This document shows positions 1 through 5,363 of a stretch of DNA of 5,363 bases, in pieces (position 1 is the first letter of the stretch; each line of letters opens with the position of its first letter). Position numbers and translations under genes: made by a program. Under the pieces are notes generated by a model, which did no database searches, was not told where the DNA came from, and worked only from the letters and a program-made list of their open reading frames with translations. The DNA lies in NCBI RefSeq assembly GCF_050433505.1, contig NZ_JBNPXC010000005.1, forward strand, positions 1 to 5,363, written 5' to 3'. This DNA comes from Methanobacterium_D oryzae (GTDB lineage: Archaea; Methanobacteriota; Methanobacteria; Methanobacteriales; Methanobacteriaceae).

Positions 1-228
1 TTCTATTTATTTTGTAAGAATAGAAGAGTTGAGTATAGTATGCGCTGAGGTGCAAAGAGAAATCTTATGACCTTTGTGCAGTAATTTCAAATTAACTTGT
101 AAAACTACAGGTTGTTTGTATTGTATGTGCCACGGTTTAAGGCGTACGGTTTGAGAGGTGGAGAATTATTCACTGCTGTGAGAACTGTTTTTTCCGATTG
201 TGGCTATATTTGATGAGGACTTAAACCC
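1..228. other. Upstream/leader region without recognised gene
   Basis: No protein or RNA gene is recognised here. All three forward frames close early: the frame starting at base 1 stops at 46-48 and the frame starting at base 2 stops at 68-70, so at most a tail of an upstream gene could be present, and nothing supports one. The stretch includes a possible hairpin (50-57 with 72-79, two G-U pairs) and a direct repeat ACGGTTT at 132-138 and 146-152. The rRNA transcript must begin upstream of 256, because the 16S processing stem begins there, so the operon promoter should lie in this stretch or before the window. TATA-like strings occur around 33-40 and 205-210, but neither has a convincing BRE or spacing, so I call no promoter. 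Confidence 0.5.
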
Positions 229-259
229 TTTTACAGAATATGTAAAAATGTTTTTGTTT
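229..259 (+). other. AT-rich hairpin followed by T tract in the 16S leader
   Basis: Bases 229-235 (TTTTACA) are perfectly complementary to 241-247 (TGTAAAA) around a 5-nt loop, giving a 7-bp stem with one G-C pair. A T-rich run follows at 251-259. The shape resembles a weak terminator for an upstream transcript, but the stem is weak and the T run also forms part of the 16S processing stem (from 256). It may be only a leader structure. No function is assigned. Confidence 0.3.
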
Positions 260-303
260 GATGTTGGTCTAGTAGATGTGGTGACATTTGGTTGCTACTG
301 ATA
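256..303 (+). other. 5' half of 16S processing stem with bulge-helix-bulge
   Basis: This strand pairs with 1872-1918 to enclose the 16S rRNA. The outer helix 256-276/1898-1918 has 20 pairs of 21 positions, with one T-T mismatch (262/1912) and two G-U pairs. A 4-bp central helix follows (280-283/1888-1891: G-U, G-C, T-A, G-C), then a 3-nt bulge ACA at 284-286, then the inner helix 287-298/1876-1887. Bulged T299 and 300-303/1872-1875 close the stem. On the opposite strand, AAA at 1892-1894 is the second bulge. This is a bulge-helix-bulge, recognised in archaea by the splicing endonuclease EndA. Between the outer and central helices the pairing is not perfectly canonical: 277-278 pair with 1895-1896 only if T1897 is bulged, and T279 is either unpaired or shortens the second bulge to two bases. 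The predicted cut is 285/286. Confidence 0.8.
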
Positions 304-415
<112 letters not shown>

Positions 416-643
416 GTTCGATTAAGCCATGCAAGTCGAACGATTCTTCGGAATCGTGGCAAACGGCTCAGTAACACGTGGATAACCTACCCTTAGGACT
501 GGGATAACCCCGGGAAACTGGGGATAATACCGGATATGTAGTATTGCCTGGAATGGTTTTCTATTTAAAGCTCCGGCGCCTAAGGATGGATCTGCGGCTG
601 ATTAGGTAGTTGGTGGGGTAAAGGCCCACCAAGCCTGTGATCG

Positions 644-738
<95 letters not shown>

Positions 739-756
739 CAAGTGCGACGGGGGAAC

Positions 757-787
<31 letters not shown>

Positions 788-808
788 ATGAAGTGTAAAA
801 AGCTTTAA

Positions 809-872
<64 letters not shown>

Positions 873-1066
873 ATTATTATTGGGCCTAAAGCGTTCGTAG
901 CCGGCCTGATAAGTCTCTGGTGAAATCCCATAGCTTAACTGTGGGAATTGCTGGAGATACTATCAGGCTTGAGATCGGGAGAGGTTAGGGGTACTCCCAG
1001 GGTAGGGGTGAAATCCTATAATCCTGGGAGGACCACCTGTGGCGAAGGCGCCTAACTGGAACGAAT

Positions 1067-1138
<72 letters not shown>

Positions 1139-1199
1139 CGGACTTGGTGTTGGAATGGCTTCGAGCTGCTCCAGTGCCGAAGGGAAGCTGTTAAGTCCG

Positions 1200-1327
<128 letters not shown>

Positions 1328-1339
1328 GGCCAGGTTGAC

Positions 1340-1449
<110 letters not shown>

Positions 1450-1459
1450 ATCCTTTTTA

Positions 1460-1548
<89 letters not shown>

Positions 1549-1654
1549 AACACGCGGGCTACAATGGCTAGGACAATGGGTTCCAACACTGAAAGGTGAA
1601 GGTAATCTCCTAAACCTAGTCGTAGTTCGGATCGAGGGCTGTAACCCGCCCTCG

Positions 1655-1856
<202 letters not shown>

Positions 1857-1871
1857 ACAAACAAAATATTT

Positions 1872-1918
1872 TATCGTGGCAGCCAGACACTAAACATTCT
1901 ACTAGACTAACTTCAAAT
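1872..1918 (+). other. 3' half of 16S processing stem with bulge-helix-bulge
   Basis: This strand pairs with 256-303 across the whole 16S gene. Bases 1876-1887 make the inner helix, 1888-1891 the 4-bp central helix, 1892-1894 (AAA) the bulge and 1898-1918 the outer helix. The predicted EndA cut is 1893/1894, and ligation of 1893 to 286 would give a circular pre-16S. The helix ends exactly on the base before tRNA-Ala, so pre-16S excision and RNase P processing of the tRNA share this boundary. Confidence 0.8.
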
Positions 1919-1992
<74 letters not shown>

Positions 1993-2063
1993 TCCTTATT
2001 CTTATTCATATTTATATTCGTGCAACTAAGCAATCAGCGTATTGTTTAGTGAAGGGATGATTT
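1993..2063 (+). other. tRNA-23S spacer with a 10-bp hairpin
   Basis: After an AT-rich start (TTATTCTTATTC-like repeats), bases 2025-2034 pair fully with 2041-2050: ten pairs, one of them G-U, around the 6-nt loop CAGCGT (2035-2040). The hairpin lies outside the 23S processing stem and just downstream of the tRNA 3' end. It may separate the tRNA and 23S folding domains or steer tRNase Z, but that is a guess. No T run follows directly, so it does not look like a terminator. Confidence 0.55.
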
Positions 2064-2135
2064 TTTATGATTCCGTGCATAAGTAACCCTACTAGCATTA
2101 ACTAACTAGAATTATATGATTTGCAGAAATCATGC
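2064..2135 (+). other. 5' half of 23S processing stem with canonical bulge-helix-bulge
   Basis: This strand pairs with 5075-5156. From outside inwards the helices are 2064-2069/5151-5156, 2070-2081/5135-5146 (12 bp, two G-U), 2087-2094/5119-5127 (8 bp, A5123 bulged), the 4-bp central helix 2095-2098/5112-5115 (G-U, C-G, A-T, T-G), bulge TAA 2099-2101, inner helix 2102-2111/5102-5111 (10 bp, one G-U) and, next to the mature ends, 2126-2135/5075-5084 (10 perfect pairs). Two 3-nt bulges separated by 4 bp are exactly the bulge-helix-bulge cut by archaeal EndA. The predicted cut is 2100/2101. Confidence 0.87.
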
Positions 2136-2644
2136 TACTTAAACCATCTGGGGGATGACTTGGCTTGAGTCGCCGAAGAGGGTCGCGGCAAGCAGCGATA
2201 TGTCCGGGCGAGGAGCATGCATCCATAGAACCCGGAATTACCTAATGGGACTTCCTATCTTCGGATGCTCCGTAAGGAGCGGGAACCCGCCGAACTGAAA
2301 CATCTTAGTAGGCGGAGGAAAAGAAAGCAATTATGCGATGCCGTTAGTAAAGTCGATCGAACACGGCAGAGAACAAACTGAATCCCTTTGTGAGAGCTTA
2401 GGGAGATGTGGTGTAGTAAGGCTTGGTTAAGGATCTTAATTAGAGAAGTTGAAATTGACTGGAATGTCTTGCCGTAGAGGGTGAAAGCCCCGTAAATGTA
2501 TTCTAAAAAGATTTGATCAAGTTCTTGAGTAGCGTCGGTTGGAAATCCGGCGTGAATCTGGGAGGCATCGACTCCTAATTCTAAATACGTCTCAAGACCG
2601 ATAGAGTATTAGTACCGTGAGGGAAAGTTGAAAAGAACCCCTAA

Positions 2645-2683
<39 letters not shown>

Positions 2684-3003
2684 AGGCACGGCTTGAAAGG
2701 AATGAAGTCTTTCGAAAGAAACCATGGTAACATGGGATTATGAGTTAGATGGACTATAGTCGTGTCTTCCGTCTTGAAACACGGGCCAGGGAGTTTGTTG
2801 TTGTGGCGAGACTAAGAGGTTGAACCTCGCAGTCGTAGGGAAACCAACATGTCCGCAGTTTTCCAGGGACGAGGTCTTAATAGGGCCTGTAGTCACAGCA
2901 ATAAAACCCGAAGCCGGTCGATCTAACCCAGGGTAAGATGAAGTCGCTCTTACGAGTGATGGAGGTCTGAAGGGATGTTGTCGTGCAAAACACTCCTCTA
3001 ACC

Positions 3004-3051
<48 letters not shown>

Positions 3052-3091
3052 TCCGAAATGGCTCTAAGGCCAGCCTGACTGGAGATGGGTA

Positions 3092-3166
<75 letters not shown>

Positions 3167-3273
3167 TCGTAGAAGGTCGGAGTCAGGGGCGCGGGGTAAG
3201 CCTGTGTCCCGAGAGAGGAACAACTCAGACTAAGGTTAAGGTCCCTAAATACCGGATAAGTGTAAGGGGGTCT

Positions 3274-3353
<80 letters not shown>

Positions 3354-3521
3354 AGGCACCGAAAATGGACGGGACTAAGCCGGTTACCGATACCTTAGAA
3401 CACAGAAATGTGATTTTGTAGGAAGGCGTTCTGTTAGGGTAGAAGCTGGGGTGTGAATTCCAGTGGACCTTTCAGTATTGAGGATCCTGGTAGCAGTAGC
3501 AGCAAAGTAAGGTGAGAATCC

Positions 3522-3585
<64 letters not shown>

Positions 3586-3607
3586 ACCAGTCGTAACTCG
3601 AACTGGC

Positions 3608-3638
<31 letters not shown>

Positions 3639-3924
3639 ATGAAAGTACATGCGGCAACGCTAAATTTAGTTTCTGACGCTTTGAGGTAGGCCGTGTGGGA
3701 TTATCGTCCCATTTAATTGTTTAAGCCTAAGGAGAACTGTAACAGTGAGAATTAGGTGTAGACTTGAATAGCCGTCCTTATGGATGGTTCGGTTGATCCA
3801 TGGAGTCCATGAAAAGGGAACTAATTGAATCTTTTATTTTCGTACCGAGATCCGACACAGGTGCCCCTAGGTGAGAAGCCTAAGGCGTGTTAGGGTAAAC
3901 CAGCTAAGGGAAATCGGCAAAATA

Positions 3925-3956
<32 letters not shown>

Positions 3957-3981
3957 GTGCAAGCAGCTGGTCGCAGTGACA

Positions 3982-4020
<39 letters not shown>

Positions 4021-4021
4021 T

Positions 4022-4192
<171 letters not shown>

Positions 4193-4254
4193 TACTGTCC
4201 CTAGCTGGAACCTAGTGAACCTGCAATAGTGGTGCACATGCCACTGACTTCTAG

Positions 4255-4298
<44 letters not shown>

Positions 4299-4412
4299 AG
4301 GCTTGGTCATGGGTATGCAGTGTATATGGGAGGTTTCGAAGCCAGGTCGCCAGGTCTGGTGGAGCCGTCAATGAGACACCATATTCCTGTGACTGTGTCT
4401 CTAACTTGTAAA

Positions 4413-4462
<50 letters not shown>

Positions 4463-4463
4463 A

Positions 4464-4523
<60 letters not shown>

Positions 4524-4559
4524 TAAAAGCCGGCCTGACTGGATTCCCCACAGTACGGA

Positions 4560-4593
<34 letters not shown>

Positions 4594-4614
4594 ATGTCCT
4601 TCTCGATGAGGGCT

Positions 4615-4728
<114 letters not shown>

Positions 4729-4729
4729 G

Positions 4730-4812
<83 letters not shown>

Positions 4813-4830
4813 CTAGAAGTGTTGGTTGCT

Positions 4831-4876
<46 letters not shown>

Positions 4877-5074
4877 ACTGGTCGACCGGTTGTCTGATAA
4901 GGCAGTGCCGGGCAGCTACGCGCTAGATGATAAAGGCTGAAAGCATCTAAGCCTGAGGTATCCCCCGAAAATAAGCAACTTTAGGACATGGGCAGAAGAC
5001 CTGATTGATAGGGTAGGGGTGTAAGCTTCGAGGCTTCGGCCGAGTTGTTCAGCCCGCTATTACTAACGTCCTCT

Positions 5075-5156
5075 GCATGATTTCAATGTTCAATGATTTT
5101 TTTCTGGTTAGGTGTATTTAGTAAGGGTGAAAAATGTGCATGGAATGTTTCATAAG
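5075..5156 (+). other. 3' half of 23S processing stem with bulge-helix-bulge
   Basis: This is the partner strand of 2064-2135. It contains 5075-5084 (inner 10-bp helix), a loop with T7 at 5097-5103, 5102-5111, the central 5112-5115, bulge ATT 5116-5118, 5119-5127, 5135-5146 and 5151-5156. The predicted EndA cut is 5117/5118. Joining 5117 to 2101 would give circular pre-23S and free the 5S-containing tail. Confidence 0.87.
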
Positions 5157-5178
5157 TTTTTATCCGTTTCATTTGTAT

Positions 5179-5301
5179 TGGTACGGCGGCCATAGCGGAG
5201 GGGCCACACCTGGTCTCGTTTCGATCCCAGAAGTAAAGTCCTCCAGCGATTTGGGTTGTACTGTAGTTTTTACTATGGGAACCTCATGACGTCGCCGGCC
5301 A
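5179..5301 (+). rRNA. rrf: 5S ribosomal RNA, complete
   Basis: This is the small RNA of the 50S central protuberance, bound by L5 and L18. The terminal helix pairs TGGT (5179-5182) and CGGCGGC (5184-5190) with GTCGCCG (5291-5297) and GCCA (5298-5301), with A5183 bulged. The conserved CCATAGCGGAGGGG, CACACCTGGTCTCGTTTCGA and CCCAGAAGTAAAG blocks follow in the usual order, so loops A to C are intact. The length of about 123 nt is normal. It lies 22 bases after the outermost 23S stem pair, so it is the last gene of the same transcript. The ends are inferred from the terminal helix and may shift by one or two bases. Confidence 0.95.
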
Positions 5302-5325
5302 TTTCACACTCACATTTAAGATAAG

Positions 5326-5350
5326 CTATTAATTTTTATTGTTTTTATAA
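5326..5350 (+). terminator. Probable T-rich archaeal terminator after 5S
   Basis: About 25 bases after the 5S 3' end, two runs of five T (5333-5337 and 5342-5346) lie in an almost pure A/T stretch with no GC-rich hairpin. Archaeal RNA polymerase stops at such T tracts, and the position at the end of the rRNA operon fits. No further gene is seen up to the window end. Confidence 0.6.
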
Positions 5351-5363
5351 TAATTCCACAAAA

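Noticed and set aside
1..70. Possible C-terminal tail of an upstream protein gene
   Set aside because: Two frames are open from the window edge to stops at 46-48 and 68-70, but 15-22 residues with no recognised motif are too little to support a gene.
211..250. C/D box guide RNA starting at TGATGA (211-216)
   Set aside because: No CTGA box follows at a suitable distance; the only nearby CTGA (45-48) is upstream, in the wrong order.
1..255. SRP (7S) RNA upstream of 16S, as in some Methanobacteriales rRNA operons
   Set aside because: The conserved S-domain motif and long GC-rich helices of archaeal SRP RNA are not visible.

Overview
This window is one archaeal ribosomal RNA operon, read left to right on the + strand: leader, 16S rRNA, tRNA-Ala(UGC), 23S rRNA, 5S rRNA, T-rich trailer. 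I find no believable protein gene. The open frames inside the rRNAs are chance frames over structural RNA, mostly antisense. No mobile element, CRISPR array or rRNA intron is visible.

The organism is an archaeon, very probably of the family Methanobacteriaceae. The 16S carries the archaeal 515 and 915 region motifs and the unusual Methanobacteriales 5' end (GTTTGATCCTGGC instead of GGTTGATCCTGCC). The variable region near 855-960 reads more like Methanosphaera or Methanobacterium than Methanobrevibacter. The leader and spacers are very AT-rich, which favours a low-GC genome such as Methanosphaera. This placement comes from remembered sequence, not from a search.

Layout: 1-255 is leader or upstream DNA with no gene and no strong promoter; 256-303 is the 5' half of the 16S processing stem; 380-1856 is 16S; 1872-1918 is the 3' half of that stem, ending on the base before the tRNA; 1919-1992 is tRNA-Ala; 1993-2135 is spacer with a 10-bp hairpin and the 5' half of the 23S processing stem; about 2136-5074 is 23S; 5075-5156 is the 3' half of the 23S stem; 5179-5301 is 5S; 5302-5363 is a T-rich probable terminator region.

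The parts form one maturation unit. Both large rRNAs are enclosed by long helices built from their flanks, and each helix contains a bulge-helix-bulge motif, the substrate of the archaeal tRNA splicing endonuclease. Cleavage and ligation there would release 16S and 23S as circular precursors, while RNase P and tRNase Z would free the tRNA. The rRNAs themselves look ordinary and intact. The most interesting content is the processing architecture and a few rRNA sequence variants, not a new system.
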